Positions 51,551 through 59,757 of a DNA stretch of 64,000 nt are shown here, piece by piece. The stretch comes from Nocardia otitidiscaviarum NBRC 14405. Lineage in GTDB: Bacteria; Actinomycetota; Actinomycetes; Mycobacteriales; Mycobacteriaceae. A model generated the notes under the pieces. It saw nothing but the letters and a program-made list of their open reading frames with translations, was not told the origin of the DNA and did not search any database. The position numbers and the translations under genes are program-made. The DNA lies in contig NZ_BAGD01000074.1 of the NCBI RefSeq assembly GCF_000308635.1, positions 62,001 to 126,000 of the forward strand. Direction: 5' to 3'. Positions within the stretch are counted from its first letter, which is position 1. Every line of letters starts with the position of its first letter.

Positions 51551-51634
51551 GACCCCGACCTCCCACACCAACCAATAGCGCTGGGAGCCAAGCCAACCAG
51601 CAGTCCGCCTCCACCGCAGGCCGAACCGGACCTC

Positions 51635-51655
51635 GGCGGTTACTACCGGAACCCC
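51635..51655 (-). repeat. Right terminal inverted repeat
   Basis: Exact reverse complement of the left end; CACAG follows at 51656-51660, completing the 5-bp target duplication. Confidence 0.95.
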
Positions 51656-51870
51656 CACAGGCTGGGGTGTGTCGACAGTCGAAGTTGGGCGCACACCGTG
51701 GTGGAGCCCAGCACCACTCGCGTGGGGAGTGCGCCCGATTCCGTGGAGGAAACGCGGCAGTCCCGGCCGGGTCACGGGATCACAACGAGGTCGGTCGGCT
51801 CGGCGTGGGGTCAAGCATCCTTGTCACATACTCTGCTGAACCCCTGCTTCCGGCTGGAAGGTCGATCGCC

Positions 51871-53511
51871 GTGCGTGACAACGAGACCCCACCGCACCAG
51901 CGTCGCATGTACACCCGGTTCGGGCTGTGGACCGACCCCGCGATCTTCTTCGTCTCGGCGGGGGTCGTCATCGGGTTCGTGATCTTCGCCATCCTGTTCA
52001 CCGATCAGCTGGACCGAGGCGCGACCGCCGCCAAGGACTGGGTCGTCACCAATCTGAGCTGGTTCTTCATATTCAGCGTCACGGCCATGCTGGTGTTCCT
52101 GATCTGGATCGCGCTGAGTAAGTACGGCAATGTCCGCCTCGGAGCCCAGGATTCGAAACCCGAATACAGCAACCTGTCCTGGTTCGCCATGCTGTTCGCC
52201 GCCGGTATCGGCACCGTACTCATGTTCTGGGGCGTGGCCGAACCGATTTCGCACTTCGGCGATCCACCGCGCGAAGGGGTGGAACCGAAATCGGTCGAGG
52301 CCGCCGACGATGCGATGGCATTCGCGCTGTACCACCTGGGACTGCACACCTGGGCCATCTTCTGCCTGCCGGCGCTCGCGTTCGCCTATTTCATCTATCG
52401 GCGCGGGCTGCCGATGCGCATGAGTTCGGCCTTCCATCCGCTCATCGGGGACCGCATCTACGGGCCGATCGGCAAGGCCATCGACATCGTCGCGGTGATC
52501 GGCACGCTGTTCGGCGTGGCCACCTCCATCGGACTGGGCACCCTGCAGATCAACAGCGGGCTGAACTACCTCAGCGATTCCATCCCCATCGGCAAGACGC
52601 AGCAGGTCGTCATTATCGCGGTCGTGACGCTCATCGCCACCGGCTCGATCGTCGCGGGTATGGACAAGGGCGTGAAGCGGCTGTCCAATCTGAATATCGG
52701 CATGGCCGTCGGCCTGATGATCTTCGTCTTCCTGGCCGGTTCGACGCTGTTTCTCGCCCGCGGCATCTTCCAGACCTTCGGCACCTACCTGAGCGAGATC
52801 GTTCCGCTCGCCTTCTGGAACGACACCTACGCCGACCTGCTGGAGAATCGGAGCTGGGGCTGGCAGGGCGATTGGACGGTGTTCTACTGGGCGTGGACGA
52901 TCACCTGGGCGCCCTTCGTGGGCATCTTCGTCGCGCGGATCTCCCGCGGGCGCACCATACGTGAGTTCGTGCTCGGTGTGTTGGTCGCGCCGACCGCCTT
53001 CACCGTCGTGTGGTTCTCCATTTTCGGGCTGTCCGCCTTCGATATCGAGATCAACGGTTCCGGTGGGCTGGTCGCGGAGATGGATACCGAGTCCGGTGGC
53101 CGCGGTGCGCCGTATGCCCTGTTCACCTTCCTGCAGGAGTTTCCGCTACCCACCCTGATGGTGGCGCTGGCGGTACTGATCGTGGTCATCTTCTTCACCA
53201 CCTCCTCGGACTCGGCCTCCCTGGTCGTCGACATGCTGTGCACGGGTGAGCAGGAGAAGAAGAGCCCGGTGCGGCAGCGCGTGTTCTGGGCGATTCTGGA
53301 GGGTGTGGTCGGGGCCACGCTGCTGGTCGCCACGGTGGGAGCCAGCGGGTTGGCCGCGCTACAGCAGACCATCACCATCGCCGGGCTGCCATTCCATGTA
53401 CTGACCTTCTTCATGATGTGGGCACTGGTGCGCGCCCTGCGACGGGATGTCGAAGTGGTCGAGGTGCGGCCCCGCGCGGGCGAGTTCGGTGCGGATTCGC
53501 GCGGGTCGTGA
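51871..53511 (+). CDS. BCCT-family transporter (betaine/choline/carnitine type)
   Basis: 546 aa, 12 membrane segments starting FFVSAGVVIGFVIFAILFTD. BCCT signature: LSWFAMLFAAGIGTVLMFWG (helix 3) and the tryptophan/aromatic box GDWTVFYWAWTITWAPFVGI (helix 8) that binds trimethylammonium substrates. Moves glycine betaine, choline or carnitine into the cell for osmoprotection; the short cytoplasmic tail (VEVRPRAGEFGADSRGS) lacks the long osmosensing domain of BetP, so it may not be osmo-regulated. GTG start with GGAAGG 9 bp upstream; an ATG 12 codons later is an alternative. The transposon inserted 215 bp upstream. Confidence 0.9.
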   Translation: MRDNETPPHQRRMYTRFGLWTDPAIFFVSAGVVIGFVIFAILFTDQLDRGATAAKDWVVTNLSWFFIFSVTAMLVFLIWIALSKYGNVRLGAQDSKPEYSNLSWFAMLFAAGIGTVLMFWGVAEPISHFGDPPREGVEPKSVEAADDAMAFALYHLGLHTWAIFCLPALAFAYFIYRRGLPMRMSSAFHPLIGDRIYGPIGKAIDIVAVIGTLFGVATSIGLGTLQINSGLNYLSDSIPIGKTQQVVIIAVVTLIATGSIVAGMDKGVKRLSNLNIGMAVGLMIFVFLAGSTLFLARGIFQTFGTYLSEIVPLAFWNDTYADLLENRSWGWQGDWTVFYWAWTITWAPFVGIFVARISRGRTIREFVLGVLVAPTAFTVVWFSIFGLSAFDIEINGSGGLVAEMDTESGGRGAPYALFTFLQEFPLPTLMVALAVLIVVIFFTTSSDSASLVVDMLCTGEQEKKSPVRQRVFWAILEGVVGATLLVATVGASGLAALQQTITIAGLPFHVLTFFMMWALVRALRRDVEVVEVRPRAGEFGADSRGS

Positions 53512-53528
53512 TCGACGGCGGAAATGCG

Positions 53529-53559
53529 AAAAGTCCCCGACCGCGGTCGGGGACTTTTT
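53529..53559 (+). terminator. Rho-independent terminator after the BCCT gene
   Basis: AAAAGTCCCCGACC and GGTCGGGGACTTTT form a perfect 14-bp stem with a GC loop, followed by more T. It also serves the tRNA strand by symmetry (A-run on the other side). Confidence 0.9.
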
Positions 53560-53583
53560 ATATGTAACCGCCGGTTACATATA
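53559..53583. repeat. 25-bp inverted repeat beside the tRNA
   Basis: TATATGTAACCG-C-CGGTTACATATA, perfect 12-bp arms with a single central base, directly between the terminator and the 3' end of tRNA-Leu. AT-rich ends make it unlike the GC-rich terminators nearby; possible protein-binding site or tRNA 3' processing/termination signal. Confidence 0.7.
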
Positions 53584-53588
53584 CTCTG

Positions 53589-53673
53589 TGTCCGGAGGGG
53601 GACTTGAACCCCCACGCCCTAATACGGGCACTAGCACCTCAAGCTAGCGCGTCTGCCATTCCGCCACCCGGAC
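53589..53673 (-). tRNA. tRNA-Leu (anticodon GAG)
   Basis: 85 nt with the long variable arm of tRNA-Leu. Acceptor strands GTCCGGG and TCCGGAC pair over seven bases with discriminator A; anticodon stem CTAGC/GCTAG around loop TTGAGGT (anticodon GAG); T arm GGGGG-TTCAAGT-CCCCC; the CCA end is not encoded. Reads CUC/CUU leucine codons. Transcribed leftwards into the 25-bp inverted repeat. Confidence 0.96.
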
Positions 53674-53867
53674 CGGTGGTGCTCAGCAAGGTTATCGGAT
53701 CGGACCGTATGGACCAAATCGGCCCCGAGCGGGGCGTGTGGCGCCGGTGGAGCGGTGGTCGGGAGTGGTTGCCGCCGGGTCGGATTGCGTGGCGACCGGG
53801 CGGCCCCCCGAGGCTGACGGTATTGGTGGCGAGGGGTCGCCACCATCCGTCCGGTTGACGCCGGGCG

Positions 53868-54182
53868 TCAGTTGTTGAGCGCCTCCAGCAGCGCGGCGCG
53901 CTGGCGCGAGCCCAGACCACCGATGCGACGGTCGGCCGGGATCTCGGCCTCGTCCATCAGCTTCGCCGCCTTGACCGGGCCGATGCCCGGCAGCGCCTTG
54001 ATGACGGCGGCGACCTTGGTCTTCTTGACCAGGTCTTCCTTATCGGCGCGCTTGAGCACCTCGGCCAGGCTGACCGAGCCCTTCTTGACCTGCGCGATGA
54101 GCTCCGAACGAGCCTTGCGAACAGCGGCGGCCTTGGCCAGCGCCTCGGAGCGTTGTTCGGGGGTCATGGTAGGCAGAGCCAT
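53868..54182 (-). CDS. mihF: Integration host factor, actinobacterial type (mIHF)
   Basis: 104 aa nucleoid protein that bends DNA and supports recombination. Matches mycobacterial mIHF: RSELIAQVKKGSVSLAEVLK, KKTKVAAVIKALPGIGPVKA (the H2TH/lysine motif), AKLMDEAEIPADRRIGGLGS, QRAALLEAL. ATG at 54180-54182 with AAAGGGAA upstream. In mycobacteria mihF lies beside gmk; here it stands alone between tRNA-Leu and unrelated genes, so this may be a second copy (inference). Confidence 0.92.
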   Translation of the reverse strand: MALPTMTPEQRSEALAKAAAVRKARSELIAQVKKGSVSLAEVLKRADKEDLVKKTKVAAVIKALPGIGPVKAAKLMDEAEIPADRRIGGLGSRQRAALLEALNN

Positions 54183-54560
54183 ATGTAGTTCCCTTTCACT
54201 CGTCGCTGGTACGTCGGCGTCGATTCAACATCACGACTGGCCGGGCGCAAGTTCGACACACCGCGCGGACCTGGGAGTCTCGTATGGGCGTGTCGATGCG
54301 GGTGCGGCGGCCGGGACGAGTGGGGACGGCATTTCAGGTGGGGTTGACGGGAATTCGGCGGGTCCACATGATCATCGAAAAGCGCAGGGGTAACTGATCT
54401 TTCGCTGATCACCGCCCCGACCGCGACCGGCCGTTCGGACTGTTCGGACAGGCGACCAGCCGTTTGCCGGCGACCTCTCCTGGCAAATGCGGGACATACC
54501 GGCGCGCGGTGGTACTACGGTGTGCCGGTATCGCGACGAGCACCGGTGGAAGGCGGGCGC
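54183..54560. other. 378-bp intergenic region between mihF and the Sel1-like gene
   Basis: Divergent promoter region with no ORF that shows coding bias. It contains the direct repeat GTTCGGAC (54433-54440, again at 54442-54449) and an AT-richer block near 54195-54240. Nothing else seen. Confidence 0.6.
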
Positions 54561-55406
54561 ATGAGCAGGTCGTATCCGTACGCCGAGTGGAGAACCACGG
54601 CGCCACCCCTGGCGGACCGATACGACAGCGCCGAACCCCTGGAATGGAACGGCCGCACCGTGTACCCGGTGCACAGCGAACCGCTCGACACCGATCCGTG
54701 CATCGTCACGCTCACCCTGCGCTCGTCCGCACCGCCGGAGGGCGTGCGCAGCCTCGGCGTCGGACTGTCCGTGACCGGTGGGCACGTCGTGCTGAACGGG
54801 CGGCAACTGCCCGGCGTCGATGTGTGGAGCGACGCCATGACCGGGGGAGTCGCGCTGCGGCTGTGCCGCACCGACGGCGCGGGTGCGTTCTCGCTCACCC
54901 CCGTCTGGGTCGACGAGACCGACGCCACCGTGTCCTGGACCGGCAACTACGGCATGCTCGTCGAACGCACGCCTACCGCCACGGTGCTGCGGTGCAGCAC
55001 CGGCGTCGGCGCGCCGAACTTCACCGAACTCGTCGTGGAACTGTGCACCGGCACCGCCGCCGCCCTCCCCGAACCCCGCCCGGCCGCCGACGCCAGCCGC
55101 TACCGCGACGCCCTCTACGACCTGGGCGTGGCCATGCACGGGCGCGGCGAGGAAGACCAGGCGTGCCAACTGTGGACCCAGGCCGCCGGATTCGGCCATA
55201 TCGGAGCCGCCTGGGATCTCGGCGTCGTCCGCTACCGCCGCGGCGAATACGCCGACGCCGCGCACTGGTGGCGCATGGCCGCCGACCACGGTGACGCCCG
55301 CGCCATGAGCGGACTCGCCGAAGTGCTGGAACGGATGGGCAACACCAGCGAAGCCCGCGTCTGGCGCGCCGCCCGCGCCGCCGAATCGCAGAGCCCCCGC
55401 CCCTGA
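54561..55406 (+). CDS. Sel1-like repeat protein with N-terminal beta domain
   Basis: 281 aa. The first about 180 residues are a beta-rich domain (FSLTPVWVDETDATVSWTGN, GMLVERTPTATVLRCSTGV) with no family I recognise. The C-terminus has Sel1/TPR-like helix pairs: ALYDLGVAMHGRGEEDQACQ, LWTQAAGFGHIGAAWDLGVV, RYRRGEYADAAHWWRMAADH, GDARAMSGLAEVLERMGNTS. Sel1 repeats mediate protein contacts. ATG at 54561 preceded by GGAAGGCGGGC; the longer frame is not supported. Confidence 0.7.
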   Translation: MSRSYPYAEWRTTAPPLADRYDSAEPLEWNGRTVYPVHSEPLDTDPCIVTLTLRSSAPPEGVRSLGVGLSVTGGHVVLNGRQLPGVDVWSDAMTGGVALRLCRTDGAGAFSLTPVWVDETDATVSWTGNYGMLVERTPTATVLRCSTGVGAPNFTELVVELCTGTAAALPEPRPAADASRYRDALYDLGVAMHGRGEEDQACQLWTQAAGFGHIGAAWDLGVVRYRRGEYADAAHWWRMAADHGDARAMSGLAEVLERMGNTSEARVWRAARAAESQSPRP

Positions 55407-55513
55407 ACCGGCGCACGGCGCGGCGTGCGCGCACGGGTGGGCGAGGTGCGTTTACGCTGGCGGGCGATCGTGGCGGGACCCCTACCGCCGCGCGGTGAAC
55501 CAGAGGAACGAAC

Positions 55514-55828
55514 ATGAAGACCACGACGACGGCCGCCGCGGCGGCCCTCGTTCTCGGCGTCACCCTGCTGAGTGGCTGCTCCGACGTCGAACGGGCCCTC
55601 AACAAGGGCGGCGACACCAAATGCAGCGACTATCTCGCCCAGGACGCCGACACGCAGCGCGTGACCGTCACCAAATTCATCAAGCAGCAGACCAATACCG
55701 AGAACGAGCCCACCGGCACCTCGGTCGACTTCACCATGGCCGCCGTCCAGGCGCTCTGCTCGGTGCAAGCCAATGCCGACACCCCGATCAAGAACGCCGA
55801 TATCGCGGGCATCTTTTTCAACAAGTGA
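55514..55828 (+). CDS. Small lipoprotein, possibly HdeA-like acid-stress protein
   Basis: 104 aa. Lipoprotein signal TAAAAALVLGVTLLSGC with lipobox cysteine C22; mature part has two further cysteines (CSDYLAQDADTQRVT and VQALCSVQAN) and the helical pattern of actinobacterial HdeA-type acid chaperones, which bind unfolded proteins at low pH. That identity is tentative. RBS GAGGAACG 8 bp before the ATG. No partner nearby. Confidence 0.75.
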   Translation: MKTTTTAAAAALVLGVTLLSGCSDVERALNKGGDTKCSDYLAQDADTQRVTVTKFIKQQTNTENEPTGTSVDFTMAAVQALCSVQANADTPIKNADIAGIFFNK

Positions 55829-55872
55829 TCCGGCGACAGTGATCCGGCGCGGGCGCGGGCGACCGTGCCCGG

Positions 55873-56373
55873 CTACGCCAGCGGCGTGAGGCGGATGACG
55901 ACGCCGCCCTGTTGCCAGGACTGGTAGATATCGGCCTTGCAGGGGGAGCCGTCGGGGTTGTAGCCGATGCCGTTGAAGGCGGCGTTCTGCTTGTTGTCGC
56001 GGGCGACGATCTCATACAGCTCCATGACCGACCGCTCGTCCCCGGCGACGTCGGCGAGCATCGGGGTGGGGGAGCCACCCATCGAAACCTCCACGGGGAC
56101 ATTGCCGCGCAGGTTCTTGACCCAGGGCCGCAGATTGGTGCCGACCAGGAGTTGGCCGTCGTGGCGGGTGTAGGCGATGGGGACGTCGTAGATCTTGCCG
56201 GACTTTCGGCCCTTCACATGCAGCGTGGCCAACCGCTTGCCGACGAGCTTGGACAGCAGGGGGACCCGCAGCAGGCCGCGCACGATGCTGTTGAACCGGG
56301 CCTGGTGTTTGCCGAGCGGCCGCGGGCCGTCGGTGGTCGGCGTTCCGTAGGGGTTCTCGGACGGTGAGCTCAT
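55873..56373 (-). CDS. Deazaflavin (F420)-dependent nitroreductase family protein (Ddn-like)
   Basis: 166 aa. Family core: KHQARFNSIVRGLLRVPLLS, TLHVKGRKSGKIYDVPIAYT, QLLVGTNLRPWVKNLRGN and PVEVSMGG with the C-terminal YQSWQQGGVVIRLTPL. Ddn in M. tuberculosis is an F420H2-dependent quinone reductase that also activates nitroimidazoles. Substrate here unknown. Convergent with the small lipoprotein gene, 44 bp apart. Confidence 0.86.
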   Translation of the reverse strand: MSSPSENPYGTPTTDGPRPLGKHQARFNSIVRGLLRVPLLSKLVGKRLATLHVKGRKSGKIYDVPIAYTRHDGQLLVGTNLRPWVKNLRGNVPVEVSMGGSPTPMLADVAGDERSVMELYEIVARDNKQNAAFNGIGYNPDGSPCKADIYQSWQQGGVVIRLTPLA

Positions 56374-56525
56374 CGCGGCGCTCCTGTGCGAAATCGGTTC
56401 GGACGCAACCCAGTATCACTCGTACCGCTGGATCGCGCCGGTGCGCGCAGCGATTGTCGGCGCGATCGTTTTGTGATCAAGTAAGGGCACGGAGTGATCC
56501 GGTTCATCGGGGAACGGGGAATGAT

Positions 56526-56747
56526 ATGAGTGCCAGAGCCGAACTCGAGCGGGAGTTGGGTGGGCCGCTGGCCGCGCTCGACGCCCTGTCGGAGGCGGAG
56601 ATCGCCGATCTGCTGGAGCTGTTCAAGCAGGCGCAGCGGACCGAGCAGGCCGCCATGGTGGAGGCCGTCGACAAGACCGTCAGCGCGCTGCCGTGGCCGT
56701 TGAAGACCGCGGCCAAGAAGATCATGTTCGGGAATCGGTTGGGCTGA
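56526..56747 (+). CDS. Hypothetical 73-aa protein, first gene of a two-gene module
   Basis: 73 aa: MSARAELERELGGPLAALDA, a helical middle (LSEAEIADLLELFKQAQRTE) and the end KTAAKKIMFGNRLG. No domain known. Its TGA overlaps the start of the 407-aa gene (TGATG), so translation is coupled. A collapsed copy of this gene (17 codons, same RBS and same first residues) precedes the paralogous 404-aa gene at 59754. The region before the ATG, GGGGAACGGGGAATGAT, is nearly repeated there. Confidence 0.75.
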   Translation: MSARAELERELGGPLAALDALSEAEIADLLELFKQAQRTEQAAMVEAVDKTVSALPWPLKTAAKKIMFGNRLG

Positions 56748-57970
56748 TGAGTGATCTGGTCACCCGGGCGCAGACCATCCTGCTGGCCCGGACCCTGCAC
56801 GTACCCGCGGAACGGTTGACCCACCTGGAGAAGCTGGGCGCACAGGGGTTGCACGAACTGCAGGAACGCATGGCGCGCGTCATCTTCGAACGGCACAATG
56901 CCACCTTCTCGCGGCTGAGCATGCTGGTACCGGTTGTCCCGCTGAGCATTTCGCTGCCCCTGGTGCAGCGGCTGGTGCCGCCCGTGATGGCCGGGCGCGC
57001 GGCGGGCGCGATCGGCGTGGACCATCCGCGCAAGGCGGTCGAGGCGCTGGACATCCTCGATCCGGCCTACGCCGCCGACGGCGCGCCCTATATGGACCCG
57101 CACACGGTGGGACGGCTCGCCGATGTCGCGCCGCCGCAGCCGGTGGTGCGCATCGTCAACGAGATCCTGCGGCGGCGCGACTATGTCACCGCCGGGCCGT
57201 TCCTCGCCTACGCCACACCGCAGTTGATCGAGGCGGTCGAGCACGGCGTGCACGATGACGAGGGGCTCATCCGGTCGGCGGCCTACTCGTATTCGGGCGA
57301 GAGCATCAGCGTCATCGTGCGGCATCTGCTGGACGGCCCGACACAGCGCATCCCCCGCCTGATCCGGACGATCGTGAGCGGACCCGACGAACTGCGGCTG
57401 GCCGCGCTGTCGGTGTTCGCGCGCACCGATCCCGACGTGATCGCCGCCATCGGCGATGTGCTCTTCGATCTCGGCACGCCCGAGGAGATCGCGGACCTCG
57501 TCACCACCTTCCTGGAGGCCGAGGCGGTACCGGAGACGCTGCGCTTCATCGCCCAGCTGAGCCCGACAGCCCTGGCGGTGCTGGCGGCCAATCCGATCAT
57601 GCGGGACACCTCCACCGTCGCGACCGTCGTCGACGTACTGGACGGGTGCGCCGACCACGATCAGTGGCGTGGCCTGCTGGTGCTGGCCGAGCATGTCGAG
57701 CCGGATACCGCCCGTCGCATCGGCACCCGGTTCGGTGACTTCGACACCGCGACGCTCACGCGGCTCCCGGCCGTCACCGCCGCGACCGAACTGTGGCCGC
57801 CGCTGCTGCGACTGCTGGCCGCGGCCGAGGCCAGCGCCCAGTCCCGCATCGGCGAAACCTGGTCGACGCTACCGGAATCGGAACGCCGCGGACTCGAGCA
57901 GCGAATTCGCGAGCACGGGCTGGACGACGCGCTCACGGCACTGACCGCCACCTTGCATCTGGTGCACTGA
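56747..57970 (+). CDS. Hypothetical protein (407 aa), helical repeat type
   Basis: 407 aa, no family recognised. The fold looks all-helical with repeat-like units (LFDLGTPEEIADLVTTFLEA, RLAALSVFARTDPDVIAAIG) that resemble HEAT-type repeats. Conserved with the 404-aa gene at 59754: LLARTLHVPAERLTHLEKLG, PQPVVRIVNEILRRRDYVTA, GPFLAYATPQLI and DDEGLIRSAAY. Probably membrane- or protein-associated scaffold; role unknown. Start overlaps the stop of the 73-aa gene. Confidence 0.75.
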   Translation: MSDLVTRAQTILLARTLHVPAERLTHLEKLGAQGLHELQERMARVIFERHNATFSRLSMLVPVVPLSISLPLVQRLVPPVMAGRAAGAIGVDHPRKAVEALDILDPAYAADGAPYMDPHTVGRLADVAPPQPVVRIVNEILRRRDYVTAGPFLAYATPQLIEAVEHGVHDDEGLIRSAAYSYSGESISVIVRHLLDGPTQRIPRLIRTIVSGPDELRLAALSVFARTDPDVIAAIGDVLFDLGTPEEIADLVTTFLEAEAVPETLRFIAQLSPTALAVLAANPIMRDTSTVATVVDVLDGCADHDQWRGLLVLAEHVEPDTARRIGTRFGDFDTATLTRLPAVTAATELWPPLLRLLAAAEASAQSRIGETWSTLPESERRGLEQRIREHGLDDALTALTATLHLVH

Positions 57971-58131
57971 CAGCGCGGCCGCTGCCCCCGCCCGCGTCGA
58001 GCACCCTCCGCAGTCGGGTCGGGTGCCGCCCGGACCCATTCGGATGCGGGCCGCTCGGCCGCCGCGGCGCGCGAGCACGTCGGCGGGGCGCACGCATCGC
58101 CGTCAGGCGCTTCGGTGTCGGCGCTTCGACG

Positions 58132-58163
58132 TCGGGGTTCAGCGCAGTCGGGGTTCAGCGCAG
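58132..58163. repeat. Tandem 16-bp repeat at the end of the imine reductase gene
   Basis: TCGGGGTTCAGCGCAG is duplicated exactly (58132-58147 and 58148-58163). The second copy contains the gene's TGA (58155-58157, minus strand) and the last two codons. Confidence 0.8.
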
Positions 58164-59024
58164 TTGGGTGATGGTGTGCTCGAAGGCGAGCGCACCGTTG
58201 CCGTCGGCGACCTGGCGGTCGATGAGGTTGCGCAGCGGGGCGATGACATCCGGGGCCACACCGGCGTCGCGGCTGGCGCGGGCGATGGCGTCGACGGCGG
58301 CCTTCTGGAAGGCCAGCTGCTGCACCTCGGCGCGGAAGTCGCCGGAGTCGATGGTTCGGCCGAACTCCGGCAGCCCGTGCGCCATGGCGGTCAGCCACGC
58401 CTGGGCACGGTGGCCGAACTCCTCGGCGGAGACGCCCGCCGAGCCGACCATGGCCGCGGCATGGAAGAAACCGCCGAACATCGCGTACATGTTCGCCAGC
58501 AGGGCGAAGTCGAACAGCGCCGCCATTCCGGCGTCGGTGCCGAAGTACTCCACGGAGCCGAACAGTTCCAGGGTCTCGCGATGGCGGTCGAACACCGCCT
58601 GCGACCCGCTGTAGAGCAGCGCCGACCCCGGCTGGCCGATCATGGGCGGAATCGCCATGATACCGCCGTCGAGGAAGTCGATGCCGTGCGCGGCCGCCCA
58701 CCGCGCCAGTTCCCGCGATTCCGCGGGCGCGGTGCTGGTCAGATTGATCAGCTGCTTGCCGCGCAGTTCGGCCACCACCGGATCGAGCTGTTCGTGTACG
58801 GAGGCGTGGTCGAGCAGGACCGCGATGATCACCTCACCGGCCCGCACCGCCTCGGCGACCGAGGCCGCCTCGGTCGCGCCCCGGGCCACCAGTTCGGCGG
58901 CCTTGCCCGCGCTGCGGTTCCACACCGTGGTGGCGCGCCCGCCCTTCAGCAGGGCGCCGGCCAGGGCCGAGCCCATGGCTCCGAGGCCCAGAACGGTGAC
59001 CGGGGTGTGCTGGTTGTCCGCCAT
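58155..59024 (-). CDS. NAD(P)-dependent imine reductase-like oxidoreductase
   Basis: 289 aa. Dehydrogenase of the beta-hydroxyacid/imine reductase family: TVLGLGAMGSALAGALLKGG, VWNRSAGKAAELVARGATEA, LLDHASVHEQLDPVVAELRG, then helical C-terminal domain (DFALLANMYAMFGGFFHAAA) that forms the dimer interface. The catalytic lysine of classical members is replaced in imine reductases by D or Y, consistent with this subgroup. Start at MADNQHTP (59024) rather than upstream. Divergent from the HxlR gene across a strong palindrome, so HxlR likely controls it. Confidence 0.85.
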   Translation of the reverse strand: MADNQHTPVTVLGLGAMGSALAGALLKGGRATTVWNRSAGKAAELVARGATEAASVAEAVRAGEVIIAVLLDHASVHEQLDPVVAELRGKQLINLTSTAPAESRELARWAAAHGIDFLDGGIMAIPPMIGQPGSALLYSGSQAVFDRHRETLELFGSVEYFGTDAGMAALFDFALLANMYAMFGGFFHAAAMVGSAGVSAEEFGHRAQAWLTAMAHGLPEFGRTIDSGDFRAEVQQLAFQKAAVDAIARASRDAGVAPDVIAPLRNLIDRQVADGNGALAFEHTITQLR

Positions 59025-59123
59025 CGCGGCTCTCCTCACTAGATTCGACTGTGGTTGTCGGCGCGCCGGAATCCAGACTGCTCCCGCCCGCGTTGGCCCA
59101 CAAGAACGCACTATTCGGTCAGG

Positions 59124-59143
59124 CACCTACCTGTAGGTAGGTG
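59124..59143. promoter_or_regulatory. Inverted repeat between imine reductase and HxlR genes
   Basis: CACCTACCT-GT-AGGTAGGTG: 9-bp perfect arms, 2-bp centre, 20 bp before the HxlR ATG and 100 bp from the divergent reductase start. Probable HxlR operator. Confidence 0.75.
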
Positions 59144-59163
59144 ACGAGGTAGCGAGGCCAGGC

Positions 59164-59523
59164 ATGGGTGAAAAGAGATTCGGACCATATTTCTGCGGTA
59201 TCGACGCCGCCATGGACGTGGTCGGCGGCAAATGGAAATCGCTGATTCTGTGGGAGCTCGCCGAGCACGGCACCCGTCGCTTCGGCGAGCTCCGCCGTGG
59301 CCTGCCCGGCGTCTCGGAGAAGATGCTCGGTCAACAGTTGCGTGAGATGGAGGAGGACGGGCTGATCCACCGCGAGGTGTATGCGGAGATCCCGCCCCGG
59401 GTCGAATACACCCTCACCGCCGAGGGCACCGCGCTCAACATCGCACTGGCCCCGCTCGCGGACTGGGGGCGGCGCCGCATCGACCGCATCGGCGCGGAGC
59501 GCGTACCGCATCTGGCCTCCTGA
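59164..59523 (+). CDS. HxlR-family transcriptional regulator
   Basis: 119 aa. HxlR winged helix: FCGIDAAMDVVGGKWKSLIL, WELAEHGTRRFGELRRGLPG, VSEKMLGQQLREMEEDGLIH, REVYAEIPPRVEYTLTAEG, the classic pattern with a conserved Cys near the N-terminus (C11), which in redox HxlR proteins senses aldehydes or electrophiles. Palindrome 20 bp upstream and divergent reductase make it a likely autorepressor. Confidence 0.9.
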   Translation: MGEKRFGPYFCGIDAAMDVVGGKWKSLILWELAEHGTRRFGELRRGLPGVSEKMLGQQLREMEEDGLIHREVYAEIPPRVEYTLTAEGTALNIALAPLADWGRRRIDRIGAERVPHLAS

Positions 59524-59703
59524 GCGTGGTCGGCGGGCGGGATCGGCGGCGGTTCGCCAGCGGCATATCGCCCAGGGACCGAGCGGGCGGTTAGTGATGA
59601 ATGCCAAGTCTGGGCGGTTCGGGCATTTTCGGCGACGGGCGGATCTATGATCGGGGCCGTTGCCGACGGGAACCGACCCAGACGGTCGGAGGACGGGGAA
59701 ACG

Positions 59704-59757
59704 ATGTCCGCCACAGTCGAATTCGACCGACGACGCGCGACCCCGCTCGGCCTATGA
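59704..59757 (+). CDS. Relic of the 73-aa gene (17-codon ORF) upstream of the 404-aa gene
   Basis: ATG TCC GCC starts MSATVEFDRRRATPLGL and stops with TGA overlapping the ATG of the 404-aa gene (ATGA). The first nine residues (MSATVEFDR) match MSARAELER of the 73-aa gene at 56526, and the RBS region GGACGGGGAAACG matches GGAACGGGGAATG. The middle of the gene has been deleted in-frame with the start and coupling kept. It is the only evidence that the module here once had the small partner. Confidence 0.65.
   Translation: MSATVEFDRRRATPLGL

Larger units (their letters stand above)
47343..51655 (-). mobile_element. Tn3-family transposon, complete ends, dead transposase, methyltransferase passenger
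   Basis: 4313 bp bounded by 21-bp perfect inverted repeats beginning GGGGTTCCGGTAGTAACC (one on each strand) and flanked on both sides by CACAG (47338-47342 and 51656-51660), a 5-bp target duplication. Inverted ends starting with GGGG and 5-bp duplications are the Tn3 standard. Contents: a frameshifted tyrosine recombinase, a 30-bp palindrome, an intact methyltransferase, a gene fragment and a decayed tnpA. It sits between an alpha/beta hydrolase and a BCCT transporter gene without breaking either. The ends and duplication are still perfect, so the insertion itself is recent relative to the gene decay, or conserved by chance. Confidence 0.92.
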
